64,000 nt of DNA from Streptococcus oralis (GTDB taxonomy: Bacteria; Bacillota; Bacilli; Lactobacillales; Streptococcaceae): the NCBI RefSeq assembly GCF_002386345.1, contig NZ_CP023507.1, forward strand, positions 1,116,001 to 1,180,000, given 5' to 3'. Under the pieces are notes generated by a model. The model was not told the DNA's origin. It ran no database searches and worked only from the letters and a program-made list of their open reading frames with translations. The position numbers and the translations under genes are program-made. Positions 45,762 through 56,269 of the stretch are shown here, piece after piece; the first letter of the stretch is position 1; each line of letters starts with the position of its first letter.

Positions 45762-46625
45762 ATGGAAAAAAATCGTTTGTATATTCTCATTTCTGCTGGA
45801 GTAGCCATTCTTGGTTCACTCTTGCCATGGGCTAGTTTAAATGCAGGTTCTTTTGGGTCCTATAGCGTGAATGGTTACCAAGGTGATGGTTGGTTTGTCA
45901 TTATCGCGGCTATTGTGTCTATTGTTCTTGCATGCTTGAATAATATGAATAAAGCAATGTCTAAAGGGTTCTCAATTGGTGTCATTGTTGCGGGTGCAAT
46001 TGCAACTCTCGTCACACTAAATAGTCTCTTTAATGTAAATAAGTACATGTCTAACTTTGGTGGATATGGCATTTCAATCGGCTTTGGTTTGATTTTGGCT
46101 ATTCTTGCTAGCATTGCACTTGTTGTAACTGGTCTCTTGGCAATGTCAGGTGGTAAAATTACAAAAGAGTCATTTACTGAATTAGCTGAGTCTGGTAAAG
46201 ATTTTGCTCAAACTGTCGGACGTGTAACAAGCTCTACCGTTAAAACTGCAGTCGAAGAAATCAAAAAAGAATCTCAAGAACGTAAAAAAGAAGAAACTAC
46301 TGCTGAGAAAACAGAGACTGCTAAAGAGGAAACCGAGCAAACAGAAGAAGCTAAGGAACCAGCTAATGTGGAGGCTGAATCAGTAGCAGAAAACGCAGAA
46401 CCAGTAAAAGAAGAAACTACTGAATCTGAAACAAAAACAGAAGCTGAGCCAGTAGCCGAACCAACAGAAACAGAGGCTGAAGCTGAAACTGTAACAGAAT
46501 CAACGGAAACAGAACCTACTGAAACTGAAAAAGAGGCTAAATCAGCAGAAGAAAACGCAGAACCAGTAAAAGAAACAGAAGTAAAAAATCAACAAGAAGA
46601 AAAAGCTCCAAATCAAGAGAATTAA
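45762..46625 (+). CDS. Membrane protein with long Glu/Thr-rich tail
   Basis: 287 residues: four membrane helices in the first 130 (about 5-22, 45-63, 70-90, 105-130), then an acidic, low-complexity tail (150-287) rich in Glu, Thr, Ala and Lys with repeated words such as ENAEPVKE. No motif. The tail codons (GAA, ACA, GCT) form imprecise DNA repeats that could vary in length. Function unknown. Monocistronic, with a strong terminator. Confidence 0.7.
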   Translation: MEKNRLYILISAGVAILGSLLPWASLNAGSFGSYSVNGYQGDGWFVIIAAIVSIVLACLNNMNKAMSKGFSIGVIVAGAIATLVTLNSLFNVNKYMSNFGGYGISIGFGLILAILASIALVVTGLLAMSGGKITKESFTELAESGKDFAQTVGRVTSSTVKTAVEEIKKESQERKKEETTAEKTETAKEETEQTEEAKEPANVEAESVAENAEPVKEETTESETKTEAEPVAEPTETEAEAETVTESTETEPTETEKEAKSAEENAEPVKETEVKNQQEEKAPNQEN

Positions 46626-46640
46626 TCATTCTTCTACCCT

Positions 46641-46668
46641 CACTCCAGTAAACACTGGAGTGATTTTT
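46641..46668 (+). terminator. Terminator after the Glu-rich membrane protein gene
   Basis: CACTCCAG TAAA CACTGGAGTG then ATTTTTTAT. Confidence 0.8.
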
Positions 46669-46788
46669 TATCAAGATTTTTAATAAAATCAGGGAAAAGA
46701 CTTGCCAAACTTATCAGAATCTGATAGACTAGTATGGTAACAATCTATGGCTCGCAAAGAGACCATGGCAGAAAGGAAATATTGCAAA

Positions 46789-47031
46789 ATGAAAAAAGAT
46801 ATCCATCCAGAATATCGCCCAGTTGTCTTCATGGACACAACTACTGGTTACAAATTCCTTAGCGGTTCAACAAAACGCTCTAACGAAACTGTTGAGTTCG
46901 AAGGCGAAACTTACCCATTGATCCGTGTGGAAATTTCATCAGACTCACACCCATTCTACACTGGACGTCAAAAGTTCACTCAAGCAGATGGACGCGTGGA
47001 TCGTTTCAACAAAAAATACGGTCTCAAATAA
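46789..47031 (+). CDS. rpmE2: Ribosomal protein bL31 type B
   Basis: 80 residues from ATG 46789 ([23 protein letters not shown]), the family start; the frame is open 42 bp further up but those residues match nothing. There is no Cys zinc ribbon, so this is the zinc-independent type B form. Confidence 0.95.
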   Translation: MKKDIHPEYRPVVFMDTTTGYKFLSGSTKRSNETVEFEGETYPLIRVEISSDSHPFYTGRQKFTQADGRVDRFNKKYGLK

Positions 47032-47036
47032 TGATA

Positions 47037-47066
47037 AAAAAGAACAGTTACCACTGTTCTTTTTTT
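47037..47066 (+). terminator. Terminator after rpmE2
   Basis: AAAGAACAGT TACC ACTGTTCTTT with a long T-run; lies between convergent rpmE2 and mntH. Confidence 0.8.
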
Positions 47067-47148
47067 GTACTTCTTTTTATGAACCAATCACTACTACTTT
47101 CTATGTTGTCAACCTTCACGCTGACACTATAATTGATTTCAAACGAGT

Positions 47149-48483
47149 TTAAAAAATATCGAAAAGAAGCTTGATATTGAGAATGGTCAAGATGATTGAA
47201 ACTGCGTAACCTAGGATGGTGTTCCACTTGGCATTGGTGAATTCTCCCATCAGTGACTTCTTAGAGGTCAGATAGATTAAAGGGAAGATTGAAAACGGAA
47301 GAGCGATTGACAGAAAGACCTGTGAATAGACCAATAACTGATCCAAGGTTTTTTCTTGATGTCCAAACAAAACGGCGACTATAATCACAGGTAGCAATGC
47401 AAAAATACGGGTACCGATACGGATCATCCACTGAGGCAATTTCAGATGCAAGAAGCCTTCCATGACAATCTGTCCTGTTAAGGTACCTGTAATGGTCGAA
47501 TTTTGTCCACTTGCTAAGAGAGCTAGGGCAAATAAAGTTGACAGAGTTGAGCTAGCTATAGCTCCTGCTATTGTCGAATCCTGTAAAGCATTGTACATTT
47601 GGGAGAAAGCTGAAATTTCAGATGCATGACCAAAAAAGAGAGAGGCCCCTAAAATGAGCAGTAAGGAATTGACAATAAAGGCGAGGGACAACTGAAGATT
47701 TGAATCCCAGGTCATAAAACGAACGGCTTTTCGAACATCCTTCTTATCTTTGTGATTGATTTTCCTTGTTTGGGATAGGGATGAATGAAGATAGAGATTA
47801 TGGGGCATGACTGTCGCTCCCACAATTCCTAGAGCCAAAGTCAATTGGCTTTCATGACCTGGTAATGGTGTTTCAAATAATGTTGGAGTCGGTAAATAAC
47901 CACCCAAAATACCCTGAATACTTGGATTGGATAAAGCCACCAGATAGGTAAAGATGGCTAATATGGTTAAAATAAGGGTCGTAACAATGGCTTCAATTTT
48001 TTTGAAGCCAAATTTCATCAACAACAACAAAAGAAATACGTCTAAAACGGTTAAGAGGATAGCGACCATAATTGGTATTTTAAATAAAAGATTTAAGGCA
48101 ATCGCTGAGCCTAGAACCTCAGCTAAGTCGGTCGCCATTAAAGCTAATTCTAAAATCACCCATAAACTATAACGAAGCCACTTGGGAGCATGATGTGCAG
48201 TTGCCTGTGCTAGGTCCATCTTAGTTACGATACCGAGCTTTCCAGCCATCTGTTGTAGTTGCATGGCAATGATGGATGAAATCAAAATAACAAATAAGAG
48301 ACTATATTTGTAGGAAGCACCACCAACCACACTGGTGATCCAGTTTCCTGGATCCATGTAGCCAACTGCCACAAGAGCTCCAGGTCCTAAGAATGCTTTT
48401 AGATTTTGCCAAAAATGATTGTTATTTGGAGTCTCAATAGATTGATTGATCTCAGAAAGAGAGACTTTTTTATAAGAGGACAT
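47149..48483 (-). CDS. mntH: Nramp-family Mn(II)/H+ transporter
   Basis: 444 residues, eleven membrane helices. Helix 1 motif GYMDPGNWITS (Asp, Asn metal ligands) and helix 6 VGATVMPHNLYLHSSL (Met-Pro-His) are diagnostic. Imports Mn2+ with protons. Start ATG at 48483 has no good ribosome site, and no other start exists in frame upstream. The leader of about 95 nt holds an imperfect inverted repeat (GGAAATAG GTAAA CTATTTTC, near 48546-48569). Confidence 0.92.
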   Translation of the reverse strand: MSSYKKVSLSEINQSIETPNNNHFWQNLKAFLGPGALVAVGYMDPGNWITSVVGGASYKYSLLFVILISSIIAMQLQQMAGKLGIVTKMDLAQATAHHAPKWLRYSLWVILELALMATDLAEVLGSAIALNLLFKIPIMVAILLTVLDVFLLLLLMKFGFKKIEAIVTTLILTILAIFTYLVALSNPSIQGILGGYLPTPTLFETPLPGHESQLTLALGIVGATVMPHNLYLHSSLSQTRKINHKDKKDVRKAVRFMTWDSNLQLSLAFIVNSLLLILGASLFFGHASEISAFSQMYNALQDSTIAGAIASSTLSTLFALALLASGQNSTITGTLTGQIVMEGFLHLKLPQWMIRIGTRIFALLPVIIVAVLFGHQEKTLDQLLVYSQVFLSIALPFSIFPLIYLTSKKSLMGEFTNAKWNTILGYAVSIILTILNIKLLFDIF

Positions 48484-48582
48484 AGGGATTTTACACTTTC
48501 TAATCTGTCTTTACATATTTCTTAATAGAATATTTTTTGAAAGAATGATGAAAATAGTTTACCTATTTCCAATTCACGCTTA

Positions 48583-48610
48583 TTATATCACATTTTAGAA
48601 TGATTACAAA
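48583..48610 (-). promoter_or_regulatory. Promoter of mntH
   Basis: TTGTAA, 16-bp spacer, TATAAT (48583-48588) on the minus strand. The inverted repeat immediately downstream could be an operator for a metal-dependent repressor (inference). Confidence 0.5.
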
Positions 48611-48650
48611 TAAAAAAAATGATAGTTGAAAGAAGCAATATCAGTATTGC

Positions 48651-48682
48651 AAAAGCCAGCGTTTTCTGACGCTGGCTTTAAA
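48651..48682 (-). terminator. Terminator after carB
   Basis: AAAGCCAGCG TCAGAAAA CGCTGGCTTT on the minus strand; ends the pyrimidine operon. Confidence 0.75.
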
Positions 48683-48703
48683 ACTGTAAAAATTCTTTCT
48701 CAA

Positions 48704-51700
48704 CTAGATCGCTTCTGTGACAAAACTACGACTTTCTAGCACCTTAAGCATGGCATTTGCTGTGTCTAGTGCTGTAAAGAGTGGCACACCATGTTCAATG
48801 GCTGAACGGCGGATTTGCTCACCATCTTCGTCAGCAGTTCGCTTGGTTCCGACAGTATTGATGATCGCTTGGATTTTTCCTTTACGAACAAAGCTTGGGA
48901 TATCCTTCTCATCATCACCAATCTTACCAACAGGCTGGGCATGCAATCCATGGCTAGCAAAGAAGGCTGCAGTTCCTTCTGTCGCGAGGATACCGTAACC
49001 GATATTTTGGAAACGGCGAGCCAAGTCCAAGGCTTCTTCTTTGGTATCATCTGCAATGGTGAAGACTACATTTCCGAAAGTTGGCAAATGGAGGTAAGAA
49101 GCTTCAAAGGCTTTATAGAGAGCTTTTTCTAGAGTAGCATCAGAACCCATGACTTCCCCTGTTGACTTCATTTCAGGACCAAGTAAGCTATCTACCTTAG
49201 CTAACTTGGTGAAGGAGAAGACTGGAGCCTTGATATGAACGCGAGTACTTTCAGGGTAAAGTCCATCTTGGTAACCAAGTTCTGATAAACTTTGACCAAG
49301 AATGAGCTTAGTTGCTACCTGAGCCATAGGGATATTGGTTACTTTTGAAAGGAATGGAACTGTACGGCTGGCACGTGGATTAACCTCAATAACGTAGACT
49401 TTTTCATCCTTGATAACAAACTGGATGTTCATCATACCAAGACAGTTAAGACCAATTGCTAGGCGTTTGGTGTAGTCTGCAATGGTTTCCTGAACCTTTT
49501 GCGACAAGGTTTGTGGAGGATAAACGGCCATTGAGTCACCTGAGTGGACACCGGCACGTTCGATATGCTCCATGATACCAGGAATGAGGACATTTTCCCC
49601 GTCTGAGATGGCATCGACTTCACACTCTTGCCCAACGATGTAAGAATCGACAAGGACTGGATGGTCTGGACTGGCCTTAACAGCGGTACGCATGTAAGAA
49701 CGAAGGTCTTCTTCGTTTTCGACGATTTCCATAGCACGTCCACCCAAGACATAAGATGGACGAACGAGGACTGGGAAGCCAATCTTGCGAGCAGCAAGCA
49801 CCGCTTCTTCTTCATTAGTTGCTGTTTGTCCTGGTGGCTGTGGAATATCCAAGTCTTTGAGGGCTTGCTCGAAGAGGTCGCGGTCTTCGGCACGATCCAA
49901 GTCAGCTACTTGGGTACCAAGAATGGTCACACCTGCTTTTGCCAAAGGCTCTGCAAGGTTGATAGCTGTTTGACCACCAAACTGAACAATAACGCCTTTT
50001 GGTTGCTCCAAATCAATGACATTCATCACATCTTCGAATGTCAATGGTTCAAAGTAAAGTTTGTCTGATACCGAGAAGTCGGTAGAAACGGTCTCTGGAT
50101 TTGAGTTCATGATGATCGCTTCATAACCAGCAGCCTGAATCGCCTTAACAGAGTGAACGGTTGCGTAGTCAAACTCAACCCCTTGTCCGATACGGATTGG
50201 ACCTGAACCTAGGACAAGTACAGATTCCTTGTCAGACTTGATAGACTCATTTTCCCAACCATAGGTTGAATAGAAATATGGTGTTTCAGAGTCGAATTCT
50301 GCCGCACAGGTATCGACCATCTTGTAAACTGGGACAATCTTGTTTTCCAAGCGAAGTTGACGAACTTGCTCAGCTGTCGTTTTCCAGAGTTCCGCAATCT
50401 TACGGTCTGAGAAACCATTAAGTTTAGCAGTTTTCAAGACTTCTAGATCTTGTGGATGGGCACCTAATTCTTGCTCAATTTCAAAGATGTGCAAGAGTTT
50501 ATCAAGATAAAAGATATCAATTTTCGTAAGCTCAGCGATTTCTTCTGGTGTGTAACCACGGCGAATAGCTTCTGATACGTAGAAGAGACGGTCATCTTGG
50601 GCCTTGACAACCTTTTCAATCAAGGCATCATCAGAAACGGTTGCCAGTTCAGGCATTTCATTGTGGTGAACCCCAATTTCAAGTGAACGACAGGCTTTTA
50701 GAAGAGATTCCTCGATGTTACGACCAATGGCCATGACTTCCCCAGTCGCTTTCATCTGAGTTCCGAGACGGCGTTCACCTTTTTCAAACTTGTCAAATGG
50801 GAAACGAGGAATCTTAGCAACAACATAGTCAAGCGCTGGTTCAAACATAGCATAGGTTGATCCTGTAACTGGGTTAATAACCTCATCCAAGGTCAATCCT
50901 ACTGCAATCTTAGCAGCCAATTTAGCGATTGGATAACCCGTCGCCTTAGAAGCAAGGGCGGATGAACGAGATACACGAGGGTTTACTTCGATGACATAAT
51001 ACTTAAAGCTATGAGGATCAAGTGCCAACTGAACGTTACATCCACCTTCAATCTTGAGAGCGCGGATAATGCTCAAGCTCGCGTCACGAAGCATTTGGTT
51101 TTCATAGTCTGACATGGTTTGTGCTGGGGCAAATACGATGGAGTCTCCTGTGTGAATCCCAACTGGGTCAAAGTTTTCCATGTTACAAACAACAAGGGCA
51201 TTATCAGCTGAGTCTCGCATCACTTCGTACTCGATTTCCTTGAAACCTGCGATTGAACGTTCAATCAAACATTGGGTAACAGGTGACAGTTTCAACCCAT
51301 TTTCAGCGATTTCACGCAATTCTTCCTCGTTGGCACACATACCACCACCAGTACCACCAAGGGTAAAGGCTGGACGAACGATAACAGGGTAGCCGATTGA
51401 TGCCGCAAAGGCAACAGCTGCTTCTACTGTGTTGACAATTTCAGATTCTGGAATTGGCTGCTCAAGCTCTTCCATCAATTGTTTAAAGAGGTCACGGTCC
51501 TCTGCTTGGTCGATGGCAGACAATTTAGTACCTAAAAGCTCTACCCCAAGCTCATCTAGAATGCCATTTTTAGACAATTCCATGGCCATATTGAGCCCTG
51601 TCTGACCTCCAAGAGTTGGAAGCAAAGCATCTGGACGTTCCTTACGGAGAATACGTGTCACAAACTCAAGTGTAATCGGTTCGATGTAGACCTTATCCGC

Positions 51701-51880
51701 AATCTCCTTGTCCGTCATGATGGTGGCAGGGTTTGAGTTCACCAAGACAACCTCATAACCTTCCTCTTTCAAAGACAAGCAGGCCTGGGTCCCCGCGTAG
51801 TCAAACTCAGCAGCCTGACCAATAATAATCGGACCAGAACCAATCACCATAATTTTTTGAATATCAGTACGTTTAGGCAT
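48704..51880 (-). CDS. carB: Carbamoyl-phosphate synthase large chain
   Basis: 1058 residues, full length with two homologous ATP-grasp halves ([11 protein letters not shown] near 170; [13 protein letters not shown] near 710) and a C-terminal allosteric MGS-like domain (about 930-1058). Makes carbamoyl phosphate from ammonia, bicarbonate and two ATP. Unusually, 311 bp separate it from carA; that gap holds its own promoter and a PyrR-type hairpin. Confidence 0.97.
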   Translation of the reverse strand: MPKRTDIQKIMVIGSGPIIIGQAAEFDYAGTQACLSLKEEGYEVVLVNSNPATIMTDKEIADKVYIEPITLEFVTRILRKERPDALLPTLGGQTGLNMAMELSKNGILDELGVELLGTKLSAIDQAEDRDLFKQLMEELEQPIPESEIVNTVEAAVAFAASIGYPVIVRPAFTLGGTGGGMCANEEELREIAENGLKLSPVTQCLIERSIAGFKEIEYEVMRDSADNALVVCNMENFDPVGIHTGDSIVFAPAQTMSDYENQMLRDASLSIIRALKIEGGCNVQLALDPHSFKYYVIEVNPRVSRSSALASKATGYPIAKLAAKIAVGLTLDEVINPVTGSTYAMFEPALDYVVAKIPRFPFDKFEKGERRLGTQMKATGEVMAIGRNIEESLLKACRSLEIGVHHNEMPELATVSDDALIEKVVKAQDDRLFYVSEAIRRGYTPEEIAELTKIDIFYLDKLLHIFEIEQELGAHPQDLEVLKTAKLNGFSDRKIAELWKTTAEQVRQLRLENKIVPVYKMVDTCAAEFDSETPYFYSTYGWENESIKSDKESVLVLGSGPIRIGQGVEFDYATVHSVKAIQAAGYEAIIMNSNPETVSTDFSVSDKLYFEPLTFEDVMNVIDLEQPKGVIVQFGGQTAINLAEPLAKAGVTILGTQVADLDRAEDRDLFEQALKDLDIPQPPGQTATNEEEAVLAARKIGFPVLVRPSYVLGGRAMEIVENEEDLRSYMRTAVKASPDHPVLVDSYIVGQECEVDAISDGENVLIPGIMEHIERAGVHSGDSMAVYPPQTLSQKVQETIADYTKRLAIGLNCLGMMNIQFVIKDEKVYVIEVNPRASRTVPFLSKVTNIPMAQVATKLILGQSLSELGYQDGLYPESTRVHIKAPVFSFTKLAKVDSLLGPEMKSTGEVMGSDATLEKALYKAFEASYLHLPTFGNVVFTIADDTKEEALDLARRFQNIGYGILATEGTAAFFASHGLHAQPVGKIGDDEKDIPSFVRKGKIQAIINTVGTKRTADEDGEQIRRSAIEHGVPLFTALDTANAMLKVLESRSFVTEAI

Positions 51881-52191
51881 AGTTTATGATACAAAGCCCG
51901 TAAAGAACACAGTGAAAATAGGAAACTCGGTGCAGACGCCTTTAGCGTCAAGACGATGTTTATCTTTTTCACACAGTTCTTAGGGCGTGTTCACTTCCGC
52001 GAACAATGTATCTTCTCCTTTCTATTCGTCGCCTCACAGAGCGACATTAAATAAGATACAAAGGACGAATAGAAAGCGATTAAATTTTAGGAAATCAAGG
52101 AAGGATTGACAATCCAAGTTGGTTTCTCTAAATTCCGAGCTTTCCGTCCGTGTTCAGTTACATAAATTCTCCGACGAGCTTTTACTCGTTT
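51881..52191 (-). promoter_or_regulatory. carA-carB gap: promoter, PyrR-type loop and leader of carB
   Basis: Promoter TTGTCA (52107-52112), 17 bp, TAAAAT (52084-52089). A hairpin at 52028-52045 (GTCGCT CTGTGA GGCGAC) shows a CNGNGA hexaloop; an outer stem CTTTCTATTC/GAATAGAAAG (52021-52030 region with 52066-52076) encloses it. Downstream are TGTTC/GAACA and GACGC TAAAG GCGTC (51948-51962 region) hairpins, then GAAC...GTTC arms before the carB ATG. No clear U-run terminator. Also AAAGGAG-TTG with an 8-codon frame (LFAEVNTP) inside. Confidence 0.5.
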
Positions 52192-53271
52192 TTAGTTTGC
52201 TTGTTTAAAAGCTTCCATCATCTCGATAAATTCATCAAATAGGTAGCTTGCGTCGTGTGGACCAGGAGCTGCGTCTGGGTGGAATTGTACAGAAAAACCT
52301 GGTTGGTATCTGTGGCGAACTCCTTCAACTGACTTGTCATTGATTTCTTCGTGGGTAATGATCAAATGCTCTGGCAAGTCCTCACGGCTAACTGCATAAC
52401 CGTGGTTTTGGCTGGTAAAGTCTACGCGTCCTGTTGCAATTTCACGTACCGCGTGGTTAAATCCACGGTGACCAAATTTCATCTTGTAGGTCTTCGCCCC
52501 GTTTGCCATGGCAAAAAGTTGGTGTCCCATACAAATACCGAAAATTGGAATTTTCCCTTGCACACCACGAATCATGTCCAGTGCTTCTGGAACGTCTTCT
52601 GGGTTACCTGGACCATTTGACAACATAACTCCATCAGGATTTAGGTGGAGAATTTCTTCTGCCGTTGTTGAATACGGAACGACGGTCACGTTACAGTTAC
52701 GCTTAGAAAGTTCACGTAAGATTGAGTGCTTGAGACCAAAGTCTACTAAGACCACGCTCAAACCAACTCCAGGAGCTGGATAGGAAGTTTTAGTGGAAAC
52801 CTGTTTGATATTGTCTGTCGGCAAGACTGTTGCTTGGAGCTGGTCCGTCACATGGTCCATACTGTCTCCAACATGGGTCAAGGTTGCACGCATCGTACCA
52901 TGCTTACGGATAATCTTAGTAAGGGCACGCGTATCAATCCCTGAGATACCTGGAATTTTCTTGGCTTTCAAGAATTCGTCCAAGGTCATTTGGTTGCGCC
53001 AGTTGCTAGCTCGACGCGCCTCTTCGAAAACGACAACTCCTTTACAAGTTGGAATGATGGATTCGTAATCATCACGGTTAATTCCATAATTTCCCACCAA
53101 AGGATAGGTAAAGGTCAAGATTTGTCCATTATAAGACTGGTCTGTAATGGATTCTTGGTAGCCGGTCATCCCTGTGTTAAAGACGATTTCGCCTGTTACA
53201 TCAATATCTGCTCCGAAGGCCTTACCTTCAAAAACTGTGCCATCTTCTAATACTAGAAGTCTTTTTGTCAT
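52192..53271 (-). CDS. carA: Carbamoyl-phosphate synthase small chain
   Basis: 359 residues. N-terminal CPSase small domain and C-terminal class I glutaminase: nucleophile in [10 protein letters not shown], then [12 protein letters not shown], in which the catalytic Glu of the usual HPE triad is Asp. Supplies ammonia to CarB. Follows pyrB by 49 bp. Confidence 0.95.
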   Translation of the reverse strand: MTKRLLVLEDGTVFEGKAFGADIDVTGEIVFNTGMTGYQESITDQSYNGQILTFTYPLVGNYGINRDDYESIIPTCKGVVVFEEARRASNWRNQMTLDEFLKAKKIPGISGIDTRALTKIIRKHGTMRATLTHVGDSMDHVTDQLQATVLPTDNIKQVSTKTSYPAPGVGLSVVLVDFGLKHSILRELSKRNCNVTVVPYSTTAEEILHLNPDGVMLSNGPGNPEDVPEALDMIRGVQGKIPIFGICMGHQLFAMANGAKTYKMKFGHRGFNHAVREIATGRVDFTSQNHGYAVSREDLPEHLIITHEEINDKSVEGVRHRYQPGFSVQFHPDAAPGPHDASYLFDEFIEMMEAFKQAN

Positions 53272-53287
53272 ATTTTCACCTCTCGTG

Positions 53288-53303
53288 GACGCTCACTGGC
53301 GTC
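53288..53303 (-). promoter_or_regulatory. PyrR-type hairpin before carA
   Basis: GACGC CAGTGA GCGTC with a CNGNGA hexaloop, 17 nt before the carA start and just upstream of the GAGAGGTG ribosome site. Too little room for a full attenuator; if PyrR binds, the effect could be on translation or RNA stability. Confidence 0.4.
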
Positions 53304-53320
53304 TTTTAACGTCTTGTGTT

Positions 53321-54244
53321 TTAGTTGGCGTTTCTACTCGCCAGTACGGATTCTAAGATTGCCATTCGAACAAAGACACCGTTGGTCATTTGTTGGACAA
53401 TGCGTGATTTTGGTGCTTCAACCAAGTGGTCAGCAATTTCCACATCTCGATTCACTGGAGCAGGATGCATAATGATTGCTGTTTCTTTTAAGCGATTATA
53501 GCGTTCTTGGTTCAAGCCGTGTTGAGCATGGTAGTCTTCTTTTGAAAAAACGGCTCCACTTTCATGGCGTTCATGTTGAACTCGGAGTAACATCAAAACA
53601 TCCACCTGATCAACAATCTCATCAATAGTTACAAACTGTCCATAGTCCGCAAACTCTTGACTTCTCCATTCCTCAGGTCCTGCAAAGTACAGTTCAGCTC
53701 CCAAGCGTTTCAAAATTTGCATATTGGATTTGGCAACGCGTGAGTGGTCCAAGTCGCCTGCAATAGCAACCTTGAGACCCTCAAAGTGGCCAAATTCCTC
53801 ATAAATAGTCATCAAATCAAGCAAGCTCTGGCTAGGATGTTGACCTGAGCCATCCCCACCATTGATAATAGAAGTTGTAATCGTCGGACTCACAATCAAC
53901 TCTCTGTAATAGTCTACCTCTGGGTGGCGAATCACACAGACATCCACTCCTAGAGCAGATAGGGTCAAGATGGTATCATACAATGTCTCACCCTTATTGA
54001 CTGAGCTAGTCTTCACATCAAAGTCCAGTCGCTCCAATCCTAGCTTAATCTCTGCCACTTCAAAGGACTTATGTGTCCGTGTAGAATCTTCAAAGAAGAG
54101 ATTAGACACGATAGGTTTGTTCTCGTAGGGAAGTTGGGCTCCATTTTTAAACTCGATTCCTCGTTTGATCAATTTCATCACTTGATCAACTGTAAGGTCT
54201 TCCATAGAAACCACATGGTTCAATGCTTGTTGGTTTTCTGACAT
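53321..54244 (-). CDS. pyrB: Aspartate carbamoyltransferase catalytic chain
   Basis: 307 residues. Carbamoyl-phosphate site [12 protein letters not shown] (STRT), aspartate-site region [12 protein letters not shown] and HPAPVNRD. No regulatory PyrI in the window, as usual for Gram-positives. 18 bp after pyrR. Confidence 0.97.
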   Translation of the reverse strand: MSENQQALNHVVSMEDLTVDQVMKLIKRGIEFKNGAQLPYENKPIVSNLFFEDSTRTHKSFEVAEIKLGLERLDFDVKTSSVNKGETLYDTILTLSALGVDVCVIRHPEVDYYRELIVSPTITTSIINGGDGSGQHPSQSLLDLMTIYEEFGHFEGLKVAIAGDLDHSRVAKSNMQILKRLGAELYFAGPEEWRSQEFADYGQFVTIDEIVDQVDVLMLLRVQHERHESGAVFSKEDYHAQHGLNQERYNRLKETAIIMHPAPVNRDVEIADHLVEAPKSRIVQQMTNGVFVRMAILESVLASRNAN

Positions 54245-54262
54245 GGCTACTCCTTCAGCTTT

Positions 54263-54784
54263 CTAAGCTTCTTCAGTAATCAGAACTCTGTCTTGGCCAT
54301 CAAGTTCTGTCATCTCTACGATGATTTCTTCAGAACGACTGGTTGGGATATTTTTCCCAACGTAATCTGGACGGATAGGCAATTCTCTATGTCCACGGTC
54401 AACTAGCACCGCAAGACTCACGCGCGCAGGACGACCATGGCCAACAATATTATCGATCGCAGCACGGATAGTACGGCCTGTATAGAGCACATCATCCACC
54501 AAGATAACCTCACGGTCAGTCACATCAACAGAAATCAAAGAAGTATCTTCTCCGCTTTTAACATCATCACGGAAAGGCTTGGTGTCCAATTCCACAACAG
54601 GAACAGTGATGTTTTCCAACTGCTCCAAGCGTTCTTTGATACGATGAGCGATGAAAACACCACGCGTTTTTATCCCAGCTAGGATAATTTTATTCAAATC
54701 TTTATTGCGCTCAATAATCTCGTAAGTAATTCGCGTAATCGCGCGTTTGACGGTCAATTCGTCTACAACTTCTTTTGCCTTCAT
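54263..54784 (-). CDS. pyrR: PyrR, pyr operon attenuator / uracil phosphoribosyltransferase
   Basis: 173 residues from ATG 54784 (TTGGAGG upstream); the longer frame crosses the leader terminator. PRPP loop [17 protein letters not shown]. PyrR binds a CNGNGA-loop RNA hairpin when UMP is high and lets the terminator form. First gene of pyrR-pyrB-carA-carB. Confidence 0.96.
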   Translation of the reverse strand: MKAKEVVDELTVKRAITRITYEIIERNKDLNKIILAGIKTRGVFIAHRIKERLEQLENITVPVVELDTKPFRDDVKSGEDTSLISVDVTDREVILVDDVLYTGRTIRAAIDNIVGHGRPARVSLAVLVDRGHRELPIRPDYVGKNIPTSRSEEIIVEMTELDGQDRVLITEEA

Positions 54785-54785
54785 G

Positions 54786-54942
54786 ACAAACCTCCAAAAA
54801 GAAAAGTCTCCTTCTACAAGGAGACTTGAAATGTATAGCCAAGCGAGCCCTACTGTAAACAGTATAGACTTCACCCTTCTACTTTATCGCGCTCCTTGCC
54901 TGCCTCACGGGACAGGTTTAAAGGACTATTTAGTTACCATTT
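54786..54942 (-). promoter_or_regulatory. PyrR attenuator leader of the pyr operon
   Basis: PyrR binding hairpin CCTGTC CCGTGA GGCAGG at 54899-54916, then terminator AAGTCTCCTT...AAGGAGACTT (54804-54827) with TTCTTTTT, ending 9 nt before pyrR. Classical PyrR arrangement. Confidence 0.85.
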
Positions 54943-54971
54943 ACTATAGCACAAAGCACCCTTAAAATCAA
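54943..54971 (-). promoter_or_regulatory. Promoter of the pyr operon
   Basis: TTGATT (54966-54971), 17-bp spacer, TGC-TATAGT (54943-54951), minus strand. Confidence 0.65.
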
Positions 54972-54994
54972 GCAAAAACTTTTTCAGAGTCCCC

Positions 54995-55624
54995 TTAAAC
55001 ATTACTAAAATCATATAATTGGGGATAGTGGTCACATTCTGGATTTTTGGGATGGCAGATAGCTCGTCCAAAGTAAATCATGGCCTGGTGGGCTGCTAAC
55101 CACTCTTCTGGTGGCAAGACATCCATAACACGTTTTTCTACTTCAAGTGGCGTAGCTGATTTTTTAACGATATCGTGATGCTTGCAGATACGCTCCACAT
55201 GAGTATCCACTGCAAAAGCAGGAATCCCAAAGCCCACACTCATGACAACATTGGCTGTCTTACGACCAACACCAGCTAGACTTTCTAATTCCTCTCGAGT
55301 CTGAGGCACTTGACCATCAAAATCGTCTAGTAACTGTTGGGCACATTTTTTAAGGAATTTGGCCTTATTTCGATACAGTCCCAGGCGAGAAATGTGTGAA
55401 GCAATTTCACTCTCTGTCGCTACAGACATGGCTTGTGGTGTCGGAAAAGCAGCAAAGAGACCTGGCGTGGCCTTATTTACCGCTGCATCTGTGGTCTGAG
55501 CTGACAACATCACTGCAACCAAGAGTTCAAAATGATTGGTAAAATCAAGACTAGGCTTAGCATCTGGAAAGAGGGCAATAATTTCCTCTATGACATGACG
55601 GGCACGTTTCTTAGATAAAACCAT
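54995..55624 (-). CDS. nth: Endonuclease III family, lacking a full Fe-S site
   Basis: 209 residues. Helix-hairpin-helix LAGVGRKTANVVMS with the catalytic Lys, and Asp in FAVDTHVERI. Base excision repair of oxidised pyrimidines. The C-terminal cluster normally C-x6-C-x2-C-x5-C shows only the first two cysteines (ICHPKNPEC), so a 4Fe-4S cluster is unlikely. It starts directly after the DUF177 stop. Confidence 0.93.
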   Translation of the reverse strand: MVLSKKRARHVIEEIIALFPDAKPSLDFTNHFELLVAVMLSAQTTDAAVNKATPGLFAAFPTPQAMSVATESEIASHISRLGLYRNKAKFLKKCAQQLLDDFDGQVPQTREELESLAGVGRKTANVVMSVGFGIPAFAVDTHVERICKHHDIVKKSATPLEVEKRVMDVLPPEEWLAAHQAMIYFGRAICHPKNPECDHYPQLYDFSNV

Positions 55625-56167
55625 CTACTCGTCTCCATCAAACAGTCCTTGCAAGCCAGCAAATGGACTGTTTTCTTCTTTCTTGACTGCTTGTTGGGCT
55701 TGGTATTCATCTTCAGTCATGATTTGCCAGTCATTTCCAGACACAAACCCTTGGCCCGCCTCTTCTTCTTCCGTCAAGACCTTGATTGGGATATTGAGCA
55801 GAATATTATCTGCTACGCTCTCAGCAAGGTCTATTTCCCCATTTTCAATAGGCAAGACCAAGTCATCATCAAGAACTTCCTGGTCCAGTTGGTTGGTCGC
55901 TACTTCCATGAAAACTTCTGTCACTGGATAAGACTCAGCCAACTCAACTGGCTCCATACTGCGGCTGGAAGCAAGAACAATGGTATAAGATAGCTGATAG
56001 TCTAAGAAATACAGACGGTCTTCATACTGTACCTTCCCCACTGCAAGGATATCTTTGACATCTAAAATCTCTTGGTTCCGTTTACGCAAGTCTGCTGCCA
56101 GGTCCAAAGCTTGTTCAAAATGCAGGCCTTCAGGTTGCTTACGAATTTCTTGAATGTTTAACTTCAT
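55625..56167 (-). CDS. DUF177 (YceD-like) protein
   Basis: 180 residues: LNIQEIRKQPEGLHFEQALDLA and LAESVADNILLNIPIKVLTEEE are typical of the DUF177 family. Elsewhere it sits next to rpmF and is thought to help 23S rRNA accumulate. Abuts nth with no gap; no rpmF here. Confidence 0.85.
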   Translation of the reverse strand: MKLNIQEIRKQPEGLHFEQALDLAADLRKRNQEILDVKDILAVGKVQYEDRLYFLDYQLSYTIVLASSRSMEPVELAESYPVTEVFMEVATNQLDQEVLDDDLVLPIENGEIDLAESVADNILLNIPIKVLTEEEEAGQGFVSGNDWQIMTEDEYQAQQAVKKEENSPFAGLQGLFDGDE

Positions 56168-56269
56168 ATTTCCTCCATAAAGATGTACTCACTTGATTAT
56201 ACCATGAAAAGGCTATAAGTCAGCCTCCCAAACTTTGATATTAAAATCTCATTTTTTAACATATTTACT

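Noticed and set aside
51948..52010. Known riboswitch class in the carA-carB gap
   Set aside because: Hairpins do not match any aptamer that I can recall; only the PyrR-type loop is supported.
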